From contig DGBP01000082.1 in the NCBI GenBank assembly GCA_002384855.1, positions 10,367 through 43,418 of the forward strand: DNA of 33,052 nucleotides, written 5' to 3'. The notes under the pieces were generated by a model that saw nothing but the letters and a program-made list of their open reading frames with translations, made no database searches and was not told the DNA's origin. A program made the translations under genes and the position numbers. The stretch is from Nocardioidaceae bacterium UBA4001 (GTDB lineage: Bacteria; Actinomycetota; Actinomycetes; Propionibacteriales; Nocardioidaceae). Positions 13,703 through 21,290 of the stretch are shown piece after piece. Within the stretch, counting starts at the first letter, position 1. Each line of letters begins with the position of its first letter.

Positions 13703-16700
13703 GTGGACAGCACCCGTGAGAACGACGAGGCCACCGGCACCGGTGACCCCTCAGCGGTGTCGTCCACCCAGGAGCTCGCCGGGGCGTTGACGGCGCTGCG
13801 TCACCGGGCGGGGATCTCGATCCGTCGCCTCGGGTCGCTCACCGGGATCCCGCCGGCGACCCTGGGCGGGTACTTCAGCGGCCGTCACCTGCCCTCGGTC
13901 AGCCAGGGCAGCGCCCTCGAGGACATGCTCGCCGCGCTCGGCGTCACGGAGCCTCAGGAGGTCGAGAGCTGGTTCGAGGCGGTACGACGTCTCCGTGCAC
14001 GTCCCGCGGCGTCCGCCGGGCCCGAGGTGGCGGGGGCCCCTGACGACCGGCCCAACCCGTACCGCGGGCTTCGCCCCTTCACCGAGGAGCAGGCCGACAC
14101 GTTCTTCGGTCGCGAGAGCTACGTCGAGGAGGTGCTCAACGTGCTGCGGGGGCAGCGGGACGACCCCGAGTCCTCCGGGCTGGTCGCGCTGGTGGCCCCC
14201 TCGGGCGCCGGCAAGTCCTCCCTGCTCTGCAGCGGCATCCTCCCGGCGCTGCGACGGCGCGGCGCCGGGGCGCGGGTGGTCGTCCCGGGCGCCCATCCGA
14301 TGGTCGCGCTCGACGCCACGCTCGACACGAGCCCTGCCACGGCCCCCGCCGGACCGGACACCGGACCGGACACCGGACCGGACACCGGACCGGACAGCTG
14401 GGCAGGCATCGACGTCCTCGTCGTCGACCAGCTCGAGGAGGTGTTCGCGCCGGGCGTGACGTGCGAGGGGCGACGGGCCTTCGTCGACCGGCTGGCCGGG
14501 CTCGCCGGGGCGGCCGGCACCAGCGCACACACGGGCCGCCGGACCTTGGTGCTGTTCGGGGTACGCGCCGACTTCTACGGGCTGGTCCTGCGCGAGCCGG
14601 TGCTGCTCCCCGCACTGCGCCGCGCCCAGGTGGTGCTCGGGCCGATGACCGAGACGGAGCTGCGCCGGGCGATCGTGGAGCCGGCCCGGACCGTCGGGGT
14701 CACCGTCGAGGACGCGCTGGTGGAGCTGCTGCTGCGCGACCTCGCGCCTCGGGGCCTGGCCGCAGCCGCCCACCAACCGGGGGCTCCCCAGGTCGGCGCC
14801 CATCAGCCCGGTGCGCTGCCGCTGCTGTCGCACGCGCTGATGACCGCCTGGGAACGGCGCCGTGGCGACCAGCTGACCGTCGGCGACTACGTCGCCACCG
14901 GGGGCATCGCCGGGGCGGTCCAGGCCTCGGCCGAGAAGGCCTGGACCGCGCTCCCCGAGCACGGGCGGGCGGTCGCTCGCAGCCTGTTCAGCGCGCTGGT
15001 CAACGTCGACGAGGAGGGGTTGCTCACGCGGCGCCGCCTCCGCACCGACGATCTCCGACACCTCGATGACGACGAGGAGGTGCTCGCCGCGGTGCTCGAG
15101 AGGTTCATCGCAGCGAGGCTGCTCACCGTCACCGACACGACCGTCGAGATCAGCCACGAGGCGCTGCTCGACGCCTGGCCGCGGCTGTGGGACTGGATCG
15201 AGGCCGACCGCGAGGCGCTGCGCGTGCGCCGCCGGGTGGCAAGCGCCGCGGCACTGTGGACCGAGCACCGCCAGGACGACTCCGCGCTGCTCCGGGGGGC
15301 CCCGCTCGCCGGCGCGGTCGAGCTGCTCGAGCGTGAGGAGGCCGAGGGCCGGCACGTGCTCACCCCGGCCGAGCGGGCCTTTGTGCTGCGCAGCCGCGAC
15401 CGAGAAGGAGACGAGCTGCGTGACCAGAGACGCCGCAGCCGCCGGCTCTCGCAGCTGCTCGTCGGCGTCTCTGTCCTGGCGGTCGTCGCCGCGGTGCTGG
15501 CGACGTACGCCCTCGACTCCCGCAGCGACGCCCGTCGCCAGCGGGCCGCCGCGACCGAGGCCCGCGACGCCGCCCTGTCCCGCCAGGTCGCCACGGATGC
15601 CGAGCGGCTGATGCCGACGTTGCCGATCCTGGCCAAGCAGCTCGCCGTGGTCGCCCACGACATCACGCCCACGTTGAAGGCCAGGTCCGCCCTGCTCGAC
15701 ACGAGCGCGCTACGCGACGCCGCCCGTTTCGTCGGGCCGGAGGGGAGCATGCACGCCTCGGCGTCGACCGACGGGTCTGTCCTGGCCTTCGCCGGGGCGG
15801 ACGGCAAGGTGCGGGTGTGGCGGCGCGACGACGCAGGTGAGTTCTCCCGTGCGTCCGTGGCGGTCGGCGACCCCATGGGCGGGTTGCTGTTCGCGAGCGC
15901 GTTCAGCCCTGACCGGAGGTTGCTCGCCGTGGGCGGGATCAACGGCACGGTCCGGCTGTTCGACGTCGCGAACCCGGCCGTCCCGTGGCAGCTGGCGGTG
16001 CTCGACGAGCCGGAGTCCGCCGTACAGTCGCTCGCCTTCAGCCCCGACGGCACCACGCTCGCCGCGGCGACGTCCGACCCGGCCGTCCACCGCTGGGACC
16101 TCTCGGGCGACGACGTCGAGCCGCTGAGCCGGCTGACCGGCTTCGACGCCTCCGTGCAGGCGGTCGCGTTCGCCCCCACCGACGACCTCATGGCCACCGG
16201 CAGCAACGACGCGACCGTCCGCCTGTGGGACGTGCGCGGCCCCAGCCCCCGGCTGGTCGCCGAGACGACCGCCGGCGACCCCACCAACTTCATCCTCGGC
16301 GTGGCGTTCAGCCCCGACGGTGGGATGCTCGCCGCGGGGGCGAAGGACAAGATCGTCCGGTTGTACGACGTCAGCCGCGCGGGCCGGCTCGAGCGGGTCG
16401 AGGGCCCGGAGTCCAAGATGGGCAGCTTCGTCAACACGGTCGCGTTCTCCGCCGACGGCGCGCTCCTCGCCGCAGGCGCCTCCGACGGCACCGCCCGGGT
16501 CTGGGACGTCGGCACCCGCGACGAGCTGACGCGGGTGCCGGTGCCGGGCAACGTCACGAGCGTCGCGTTCACCGAGGACGACCGCAGCCTGCTGACCGGC
16601 TCGCTCGACGGCACCGGCCGCCTGTGGTCCCTGGAGTCCCGCACGGTCGGCGGCCTCGGCGACAACGTGTGGAGCCTCGCCTACGACGGCTCCGGCTCAC

Positions 16701-17689
16701 GGTTGATGGTCGGCCCGGGGACCGGCGACGGGGCGGTGCACGTGTACGACGTCTCGCCGACCGGCGCCCCCGTCCCCGCGATGACGCTGACCGTGCCCGA
16801 GTCCGCGGGGCTGCTCGACGGGGCCGCCGCGATGTCGCGTGACGGACGCCTCGTTGCAGGCGGCACTGCCACGGGCCACGTGGTCGTCTGGGAGCTCGAC
16901 GGGGACCGGTCCCGGCGGGTCGGCGTGCTCGCCCCGTCGACCCAGCTGATCGAGGCGGTCGCCTTCAGCCGAGACGGTCGCCTGCTCGTGTCGATCGGCG
17001 ACGACGGGGCGGTGGTCGTGCACGACACGTCACGTCTCGTGGAGGGCGCCGCCGCCGAGACCGCACGGGTCGAGGTGGGCACCATCCCGCTGGGTGTGGC
17101 CCTCGACCCGGAGGCGTCGCTGCTCGCCGTCACCGGGGCCGACAACCGGGTGCACCTGTGGCGACTCGACGAGTCCGGGGCGGTCGCCGAGGAGCTCGAC
17201 TCGCTGACCGGCTTCGAGAACTACGCGATCGGGGTGGCCTTCAGCCCCGACGGTGGCCTGCTTGCGGTGGGCAGCAGCGATGCGACCGTCCGGCTGTGGG
17301 ACGTGTCCGACCCGGGGGCAATCGGCCCGATGGGCCGGCCGGTGACGGGGCCGACCGAGACGGTCTACTCCGTGGCGTGGCACCCTGACGGCGACGAGCT
17401 CGCCGCCGTCAGTGCCGACGGCTCGGTGTGGCTGTGGGACGTGACCGAGCCCTCCGAGCCGGTGGCCCGGGCCGTGCTCACCGCCCTGTCCGGCGACGGC
17501 TACACCGTGGCGTACGCCCCCGACGGGGCTCGCCTCGCCGCCGCCGGCAGCAGCCGTTCGGTGCGGATCTGGGACACCGACCAGGAGGTGGCCGAGGACA
17601 CGGTGTGCGCGTCGGCGGGCACACCGATCACCCGTGAGGAGTGGCGGCGCTACGTGCACGGCGCCCGGTTCGACCAGCCCTGCGAGTGA
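13703..17689 (+). CDS. HTH - nSTAND1 NTPase - TM - 14-blade WD40 protein
   Basis: The product has 1328 residues. An XRE-like helix-turn-helix (about 24-85: LTALRHRAGISIRRLGSLTGIPPATLGGYF) precedes an nSTAND1 NTPase: NPYRGLRPFTEEQADTFFGR, Walker A APSGAGKSS (165-173), Walker B IDVLVVDQLEE (236-246) and the winged-helix ISHEALLDAWPRL. A basic stretch and one membrane helix (about 584-604) follow, then about 14 WD40 repeats (675-1310; for example VAFSPDGGLLAVGSSDATVRLWDV), enough for two seven-bladed propellers. STAND proteins are ATP-driven switches that assemble when repeats sense a ligand; no nuclease, TIR or protease effector is visible. With the helix placed so, HTH and NTPase would be cytoplasmic and propellers outside (inference). 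A GPDT tandem repeat (217-232) interrupts the NTPase just before Walker B. Confidence 0.92.
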   Translation: MDSTRENDEATGTGDPSAVSSTQELAGALTALRHRAGISIRRLGSLTGIPPATLGGYFSGRHLPSVSQGSALEDMLAALGVTEPQEVESWFEAVRRLRARPAASAGPEVAGAPDDRPNPYRGLRPFTEEQADTFFGRESYVEEVLNVLRGQRDDPESSGLVALVAPSGAGKSSLLCSGILPALRRRGAGARVVVPGAHPMVALDATLDTSPATAPAGPDTGPDTGPDTGPDSWAGIDVLVVDQLEEVFAPGVTCEGRRAFVDRLAGLAGAAGTSAHTGRRTLVLFGVRADFYGLVLREPVLLPALRRAQVVLGPMTETELRRAIVEPARTVGVTVEDALVELLLRDLAPRGLAAAAHQPGAPQVGAHQPGALPLLSHALMTAWERRRGDQLTVGDYVATGGIAGAVQASAEKAWTALPEHGRAVARSLFSALVNVDEEGLLTRRRLRTDDLRHLDDDEEVLAAVLERFIAARLLTVTDTTVEISHEALLDAWPRLWDWIEADREALRVRRRVASAAALWTEHRQDDSALLRGAPLAGAVELLEREEAEGRHVLTPAERAFVLRSRDREGDELRDQRRRSRRLSQLLVGVSVLAVVAAVLATYALDSRSDARRQRAAATEARDAALSRQVATDAERLMPTLPILAKQLAVVAHDITPTLKARSALLDTSALRDAARFVGPEGSMHASASTDGSVLAFAGADGKVRVWRRDDAGEFSRASVAVGDPMGGLLFASAFSPDRRLLAVGGINGTVRLFDVANPAVPWQLAVLDEPESAVQSLAFSPDGTTLAAATSDPAVHRWDLSGDDVEPLSRLTGFDASVQAVAFAPTDDLMATGSNDATVRLWDVRGPSPRLVAETTAGDPTNFILGVAFSPDGGMLAAGAKDKIVRLYDVSRAGRLERVEGPESKMGSFVNTVAFSADGALLAAGASDGTARVWDVGTRDELTRVPVPGNVTSVAFTEDDRSLLTGSLDGTGRLWSLESRTVGGLGDNVWSLAYDGSGSRLMVGPGTGDGAVHVYDVSPTGAPVPAMTLTVPESAGLLDGAAAMSRDGRLVAGGTATGHVVVWELDGDRSRRVGVLAPSTQLIEAVAFSRDGRLLVSIGDDGAVVVHDTSRLVEGAAAETARVEVGTIPLGVALDPEASLLAVTGADNRVHLWRLDESGAVAEELDSLTGFENYAIGVAFSPDGGLLAVGSSDATVRLWDVSDPGAIGPMGRPVTGPTETVYSVAWHPDGDELAAVSADGSVWLWDVTEPSEPVARAVLTALSGDGYTVAYAPDGARLAAAGSSRSVRIWDTDQEVAEDTVCASAGTPITREEWRRYVHGARFDQPCE
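14349..14396 (+). repeat. four perfect 12-bp tandem repeats inside the STAND gene
   Basis: The unit CCGGACCGGACA is repeated four times exactly and encodes GPDT-type repeats between the Walker A and Walker B strands of the NTPase. Twelve bases keep frame, so copy-number change would alter only linker length. Confidence 0.9.
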
Positions 17690-17760
17690 CCGGGACCGGT
17701 ACCGCGCCTCCCGGTCACGGGAGATGCCCGATGCGTCGTGCGGGCTACAGGCGAACAGAC

Positions 17761-17786
17761 GTACGACGGGTGTACGGAGTTGTACG
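17761..17786. repeat. three GTACG repeats at one-helical-turn spacing
   Basis: GTACG begins at 17761, 17772 and 17782, so spacing is 11 and 10 bases, placing all copies on one face of the DNA. The array ends 16 bases before a possible -35 element, the place where activators bind. In the 382-base gap 17690-18071 this is followed by a promoter-like pair and a long hairpin; no other gene is seen there. Confidence 0.5.
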
Positions 17787-17802
17787 GATGGGGCGAATGG
17801 GC

Positions 17803-17832
17803 TTGGAACGCCGGCGGCAGGCGACTGATAGT
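17803..17832 (+). promoter_or_regulatory. candidate promoter TTGGAA - 18 bp - GATAGT
   Basis: TTGGAA at 17803-17808 and GATAGT at 17827-17832 are separated by 18 bases. Both are imperfect matches to the housekeeping consensus. Transcription would begin near 17839, just before the long hairpin and about 230 bases before the gene at 18072. Confidence 0.35.
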
Positions 17833-17855
17833 GGACCCGGCGAGGGGAGCGCTCA

Positions 17856-17942
17856 GGTCTTCGGGGCGGGGAGCGGACCTGTCTCGCGGGCCGAGCCAAC
17901 GGGGGTGCTCGCGAGGCAGCGTCGCTCTCCCGCCCGAAGACC
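17856..17942 (+). ncRNA. 31-bp bulged hairpin, candidate structured leader or small RNA
   Basis: The outer arm GGTCTTCGGG (17856-17865) pairs perfectly with CCCGAAGACC (17933-17942). Continuing inward: CGGG (17867-17870) with CCCG (17929-17932); GAGC (17871-17874) with GCTC (17924-17927); GAC (17876-17878) with GTC (17921-17923); and CTGTCTCGCG (17879-17888) with CGCGAGGCAG (17910-17919), the last with one G-U pair. Total 31 pairs, only single-base bulges at 17866, 17875, 17920 and 17928, and a 21-base apical loop. No U-run follows, so it is not a standard terminator. It lies in the presumed leader of the gene at 18072, or could be a processed small RNA. No known riboswitch class matches. Confidence 0.5.
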
Positions 17943-18071
17943 CGCCTCCGCGCCCCACCCCGGCACGCTCCGGTCGGTCCGGAATGTCTCGCCAGGGACC
18001 TCCTGCCCTGTCCCTCCGGGGCCCCCGCGACCGACACTGGAGTCGTCGACGACCGTGTGTGGAGGTGCGCG

Positions 18072-18518
18072 ATGAGACTCCTGTCGGGAAGCGTGATGAC
18101 GCGCAAGGACCACCGGGTCGCCGACGCCTGGCCCGGGCCGTGGACCGGGATCAGCATCAACGCGACCCGGGTGACCTCTGAACGCGCCGGCAAGCTGTGC
18201 GCCGGCCGCCTGGCGCGAAAGGCCCGCGAGCTGTGCGACTTCCCGGTGATCGTGGTGTTCGACGCGCCGCCCTACGTCCACCCCGTCGAGGGGCAACCCG
18301 GGGTGTACGACGCCCCGCAGCACATCACCTGCATGTGGCCCGCGGACGCCGACCCGCACCGGCTGCTCGAGGTGGTCGTCCCGACCCTGAAGGAACCCAC
18401 GTCGGAGTACGGGTTCATCCACCACTACTTCGAGTACCTCGACTGGGAGCACGGCCTCGGCGAACTCGTGAACGCGGCGGACCGGCAGTCCGACATCCAC
18501 CGGGTCAACTGGCGGTAG
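18072..18518 (+). CDS. hypothetical protein, 148 residues
   Basis: ATG preceded by an ideal GGAGGTG at 18061-18067. The product starts MRLLSGSVMTRKDHRVADAW and looks like a compact soluble alpha/beta protein: no signal peptide, membrane helix or coiled coil. Notable segments are FPVIVVFDAPPYVHP, HITCMWPADADPHRLLEVVVPTLK and a His/aromatic-rich YGFIHHYFEYLDWEHG. Two cysteines lie in the central part. I do not recognise the family and assign no function. Its long leader contains the 31-bp hairpin, and it follows the STAND-WD40 gene on the same strand, so it may be regulated by RNA structure and might act with that protein (inference from position only). Confidence 0.72.
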   Translation: MRLLSGSVMTRKDHRVADAWPGPWTGISINATRVTSERAGKLCAGRLARKARELCDFPVIVVFDAPPYVHPVEGQPGVYDAPQHITCMWPADADPHRLLEVVVPTLKEPTSEYGFIHHYFEYLDWEHGLGELVNAADRQSDIHRVNWR

Positions 18519-18602
18519 CGCACGCCGCCCACCACCTGGGCCGTGATCGGTCCGAGCACCGAAGGATCGGGGCGACCCGTCGCACGCCGGATGTGCGGGC
18601 CG

Positions 18603-18608
18603 TAGGCT
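18603..18608 (+). promoter_or_regulatory. -10-like TAGGCT upstream of the cupin gene
   Basis: TAGGCT fits TANNNT and would start a leader of about 42 bases that contains the GAAGAGG ribosome binding site before the GTG at 18658. Confidence 0.4.
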
Positions 18609-18657
18609 GGCGCCGACAGAGCAGGACAAGACAGGACGACGTGACGGGAAGAGGTCC

Positions 18658-19032
18658 GTGGCACTCGACTACGAGGAGCGCCCCTGGGGGTCGTGGCAGG
18701 TCATCGACGTGGACCGTGGCTACAAGGTCAAGCGGATCCACGTGAAGCCCGGATGCCGGCTCTCCTACCAGACCCACGAGCACCGCTCCGAGCACTGGGT
18801 GGTGGTCTTCGGCATCGCCACCGCGACCGTGGACGGCGAGACGATCGTCGCCGGTCCCGGGCGCAGCGTCGACGTCCCGCAGGGCGCCAAGCACCGCCTG
18901 GCCAACGAGTCGACCGAGGAGCTCGTGATCGTCGAGGTCCAGCGTGGCTCGTACACCGGTGAGGACGACATCCGCCGGTTCGAGGACGACTACGGCCGCT
19001 GCGAGCCGGCCGAGGGACCCAGGGGCCGCTGA
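18658..19032 (+). CDS. stand-alone phosphomannose-isomerase-type II cupin
   Basis: The product has 124 residues and corresponds to the C-terminal cupin of bifunctional mannose-6-phosphate isomerase/GDP-mannose pyrophosphorylase (ManC type). Landmarks are ERPWGSWQVIDVDRGYKVKRI, then PGCRLSYQTHEHRSEHWVVVFG (cupin motif 1 with the metal-binding histidines), VPQGAKHRLAN (motif 2) and EVQRGSYTGEDDIRRFEDDYGR at the end. It would interconvert fructose-6-phosphate and mannose-6-phosphate, but it lacks the nucleotidyltransferase half, so a binding or altered isomerase role is possible. GTG start with GAAGAGG upstream. No mannose pathway partner is adjacent. Confidence 0.85.
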   Translation: MALDYEERPWGSWQVIDVDRGYKVKRIHVKPGCRLSYQTHEHRSEHWVVVFGIATATVDGETIVAGPGRSVDVPQGAKHRLANESTEELVIVEVQRGSYTGEDDIRRFEDDYGRCEPAEGPRGR

Positions 19033-19086
19033 GGCGTCCCGGGCCCACGAGGCCGCCTGAGCAGACCCGGCCGACACCGCCGGAGG

Positions 19087-19092
19087 TACCCT
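19087..19092 (+). promoter_or_regulatory. ygfZ: -10 box TACCCT, leaderless promoter of ygfZ
   Basis: TACCCT ends 7 bases before the GTG at 19100, with no ribosome binding site between. Confidence 0.5.
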
Positions 19093-19099
19093 CGAAGAC

Positions 19100-20071
19100 G
19101 TGTCTGCAGCAGCTGAGCCCAGCCCCCTCCTGAAGCTTCCCGACGCCGTGGCCGGTGACGGCATCGACGCCTGCGTCGCCGCGCACTACGGCTCGTTCAA
19201 CAGGGAGCAGCGCGTCCTCGAGTCCGGCGAGGGCTTCGTCGACCTGTCCCACCGCGGCGTGGTCCGGGTCAGCGGACCCGACCGGCTCACCTGGCTGCAC
19301 TCGCTCACCAGCCAGCACCTCGAGCGGCTCGAGCCGGGCATCCCCACGGCGACGCTCGTCCTCAGCCCCCAGGGGCACGTGGAGCACGCGATGTACGGCG
19401 TCGACGACGGGGAGTCCTTCACCGCCCACGTCGAGCCGGGCCAGACTCCCGCGCTCGTGGAGTTCCTCGACAAGATGCGCTTCATGATGCGCGTCGAGGT
19501 CGCCGACGTGACCCAGGAGGTCGCCGTCGCGTGGCGTCCGGCGGCGCGGGTCGAGGGGGCGCCGTACTCCGGCTACGTCTTCGTCCCCCGCAAGGACCTC
19601 GCGGCGTTCGCCGAGGCCGCGGGACCTGCCTGCGGCATGTGGGCGTTCGAGGCGCTGCGCATCGCGCGCGGGGAGGCCCGGCTCGGTCTCGACACCGACC
19701 ACCGCACGATCCCGAACGAGGCCGGCTGGATCGGCACCGCGGTCCACCTCGACAAGGGCTGCTACCGAGGCCAGGAGACCGTGGCGCGTGTCCACACCCT
19801 CGGTCGCCCGCCGCGTCGCCTCACGCTGCTGCACCTCGACGGGTCCGACAACCGGCTCCCGGTGCGCGGCGCGGCAGTCCTCCACGGCGGCAAGACCGTC
19901 GGCTTCGTGGGTACGTCGGCACGCCACCACGAGCTGGGCCCGATCGCCCTGGCCATGGTCAAGCGCAACGTGCCGCTCGACGTCACGCTCGACGCGGACG
20001 GCATCCCCGCCGCCCAGGAGGTCGTCGTCGACCCCGAGGTCGGCCTGCACGTGCGCCCGAACCTTCGGTGA
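19100..20071 (+). CDS. ygfZ: folate-binding iron-sulfur cluster protein YgfZ
   Basis: The product has 323 residues. It has the GcvT-like folate-binding fold (GFVDLSHRGVVRVSGPDRLTWLHSLTSQHL) and the defining KGCYRGQETVARVH motif with the conserved cysteine C221. The C-terminal part has the usual beta-barrel. YgfZ (IBA57 in mitochondria) uses tetrahydrofolate and supports assembly or repair of certain Fe-S enzymes in the cytoplasm (family knowledge). Starts at a leaderless GTG, as shown by the -10 box. It converges on the SGNH gene with a 51-base gap holding a small hairpin. A Fur-type regulator lies 9 kb away, but no link is evident. Confidence 0.94.
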   Translation: MSAAAEPSPLLKLPDAVAGDGIDACVAAHYGSFNREQRVLESGEGFVDLSHRGVVRVSGPDRLTWLHSLTSQHLERLEPGIPTATLVLSPQGHVEHAMYGVDDGESFTAHVEPGQTPALVEFLDKMRFMMRVEVADVTQEVAVAWRPAARVEGAPYSGYVFVPRKDLAAFAEAAGPACGMWAFEALRIARGEARLGLDTDHRTIPNEAGWIGTAVHLDKGCYRGQETVARVHTLGRPPRRLTLLHLDGSDNRLPVRGAAVLHGGKTVGFVGTSARHHELGPIALAMVKRNVPLDVTLDADGIPAAQEVVVDPEVGLHVRPNLR

Positions 20072-20076
20072 TCCGC

Positions 20077-20095
20077 TCCCGCGACGTTGCGGGGA
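20077..20095. terminator. short hairpin between convergent genes
   Basis: CCCGC (20078-20082) pairs with GCGGG (20089-20093) around a GACGTT loop, just after the ygfZ stop. No T-run. Confidence 0.35.
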
Positions 20096-20122
20096 CACTG
20101 CTCGTCGGCTACTGGCTCTCGC

Positions 20123-20935
20123 TCATCCAGCTGCCGGCGCGTCGTCGACGCCGAGGTCGGTGAGCTCCGCAGCGAGCGCCTCCGCGATCTGCCGGTGGCC
20201 GGCCTCGCTGGGGTGGACGCCGTCCGGTGCCAGCAACCCCTGGTCCCGAGGCAGCAGGCCCGTCACGTCGACGTAGGACACGCTCTGCTCGGCCGCGACC
20301 TCCTCGAGACGGGTCGCCAGTGCCGTGGTCAGCTCCCCGGCCGGCCCGTCGGAGAACGGTGAGAGCAGCACGACCTCCCCCTCGGGGAGCCCGTCGCGCA
20401 GCCCGACCACGGTCTTCTCCGCCGCTGCGACGACCTCGTCGACCGGACGGCCCAGGTCGCTCACCCCCGCGGCGAGGACCACCACGTCGGGCGCTCGCTC
20501 CAGGGTCTGCTGGACCCGGTCGGGCACCGCCAGCCCGGAGCCCGCGACCAGGTAGCCGCTGCCCCGTGCCGCGTCGGTGACCACGTCCCAGTCCAGCTCC
20601 TGGCCGAGGACCTCCGGCCACGGGGCGCCCGGGACACCCGGGGTCTCGGCACTGAACGAGTCGCCGAGCACGACCGCGGTCAGCGTCGTCTGCTCCTCGC
20701 CCGAGCCGCCGGTGGAGGGGCTCGACGACCCGGAGGCCTCACCCGAGGGGCCGGCCCCCGACGGCGTGGCCGACGGCGCACCCGACTGGGTGTCCGGGGC
20801 TGCACCCGGGGCCGTGGCGACCGAGGAGCCGGGTGGGTCGGGCGGCCAGGTCGTGAGGAGGTACCCCCACGCGCCCACGACGAGAACGGTGGCGACCACG
20901 ACGGCCACCACTCTCCAGATCCCCTCCCCACGCAC
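20123..20935 (-). CDS. secreted/membrane-anchored SGNH (GDSL) hydrolase
   Basis: The product has 270 residues. A single N-terminal hydrophobic helix (about 8-28) acts as signal anchor, followed by a Ser/Gly/Pro-rich linker (31-82). The hydrolase domain shows block I AVVLGDSFSAE with the nucleophile S93, GSGYL, block III AAGVSDLG (a Ser where Asn is usual) and block V DGVHPSEAGH with the D238/H241 pair. The family contains esterases and acyl-hydrolases acting on lipids or acetylated sugars outside the membrane. The changed block III residue could weaken the oxyanion hole. GTG start with a -10 box six bases upstream; two hairpins lie upstream of that. Confidence 0.85.
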   Translation of the reverse strand: MRGEGIWRVVAVVVATVLVVGAWGYLLTTWPPDPPGSSVATAPGAAPDTQSGAPSATPSGAGPSGEASGSSSPSTGGSGEEQTTLTAVVLGDSFSAETPGVPGAPWPEVLGQELDWDVVTDAARGSGYLVAGSGLAVPDRVQQTLERAPDVVVLAAGVSDLGRPVDEVVAAAEKTVVGLRDGLPEGEVVLLSPFSDGPAGELTTALATRLEEVAAEQSVSYVDVTGLLPRDQGLLAPDGVHPSEAGHRQIAEALAAELTDLGVDDAPAAG

Positions 20936-20941
20936 CCCCGC

Positions 20942-20947
20942 ACCTTA
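20942..20947 (-). promoter_or_regulatory. -10 box TAAGGT, leaderless promoter of the SGNH gene
   Basis: On the minus strand TAAGGT ends 6 bases before the GTG start at 20935. If this is the promoter, the hairpins at 20986-21063 lie upstream of transcription and would be DNA-level elements or belong to a longer transcript. Confidence 0.45.
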
Positions 20948-20985
20948 GTCCGGTCCGGCGACCGCACGGCGGGTGGTGCAGGGGC

Positions 20986-21063
20986 GTCCCGTCCCGGGTC
21001 AAGGGACCGCACGGGACGGGACTTGGTGGTCGCCCTCCGAGGGGGGCGCGAGGTGCGACCACC
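20986..21063. repeat. two adjacent perfect inverted repeats upstream of the SGNH gene
   Basis: GTCCCGTCCCG (20986-20996) is the perfect inverse of CGGGACGGGAC (21012-21022), 11 bp, 15-base spacer. Two bases further on GGTGGTCGC (21025-21033) is the perfect inverse of GCGACCACC (21055-21063), 9 bp. A direct repeat GACCGCACGG occurs at 20960-20969 and 21005-21014. All lie in the 355-base gap before the subtilase end; no gene is seen in that gap. Confidence 0.6.
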
Positions 21064-21101
21064 CACCGTCGAGCGTAGGGCCAGCGGGCACGGTTTCCCT
21101 G

Positions 21102-21149
21102 CCCATTTGTGGGGGCGCGGTCCGGCACGTCGTCCCAACCCGGCACGTC
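21102..21149. repeat. small palindrome and 10-bp direct repeat in the same gap
   Basis: CCCA-TTTG-TGGG lies at 21102-21113 and CCGGCACGTC occurs twice at 21122-21131 and 21140-21149, an 18-base period. Function unknown; it could be a binding region or chance in GC-rich DNA. Confidence 0.4.
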
Positions 21150-21246
21150 ACCGACCCGGCTCCCTTCCCCAGGGCGCCGGGCCGGCCGGAGCACGTCCCT
21201 TGCGGTGGAACCCCCTTGCCACCGATGTGCTCCACCGATGAGACGG

Positions 21247-21276
21247 CCGTGGGCGCGCCCTATGACGCGCCCACGG
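21247..21276 (-). terminator. perfect 11-bp hairpin after the subtilase gene
   Basis: CCGTGGGCGCG (21247-21257) pairs perfectly with CGCGCCCACGG (21266-21276) around an 8-base loop, 14 bases beyond the subtilase stop. No strong U-run follows on the minus strand. Confidence 0.65.
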
Positions 21277-21290
21277 TCAGATCCTGCAGG

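Noticed and set aside
13751..15658. A 635-codon minus-strand open frame opposite the STAND gene
   Set aside because: No recognisable domain, biased composition, and fully opposite a gene with intact Walker motifs and WD40 repeats.
21064..21110. Resemblance to a cobalamin or c-di-AMP riboswitch (GGGAAACCG on the minus strand)
   Set aside because: Only a few bases agree; the conserved cores of these classes are absent and no fitting gene follows directly.
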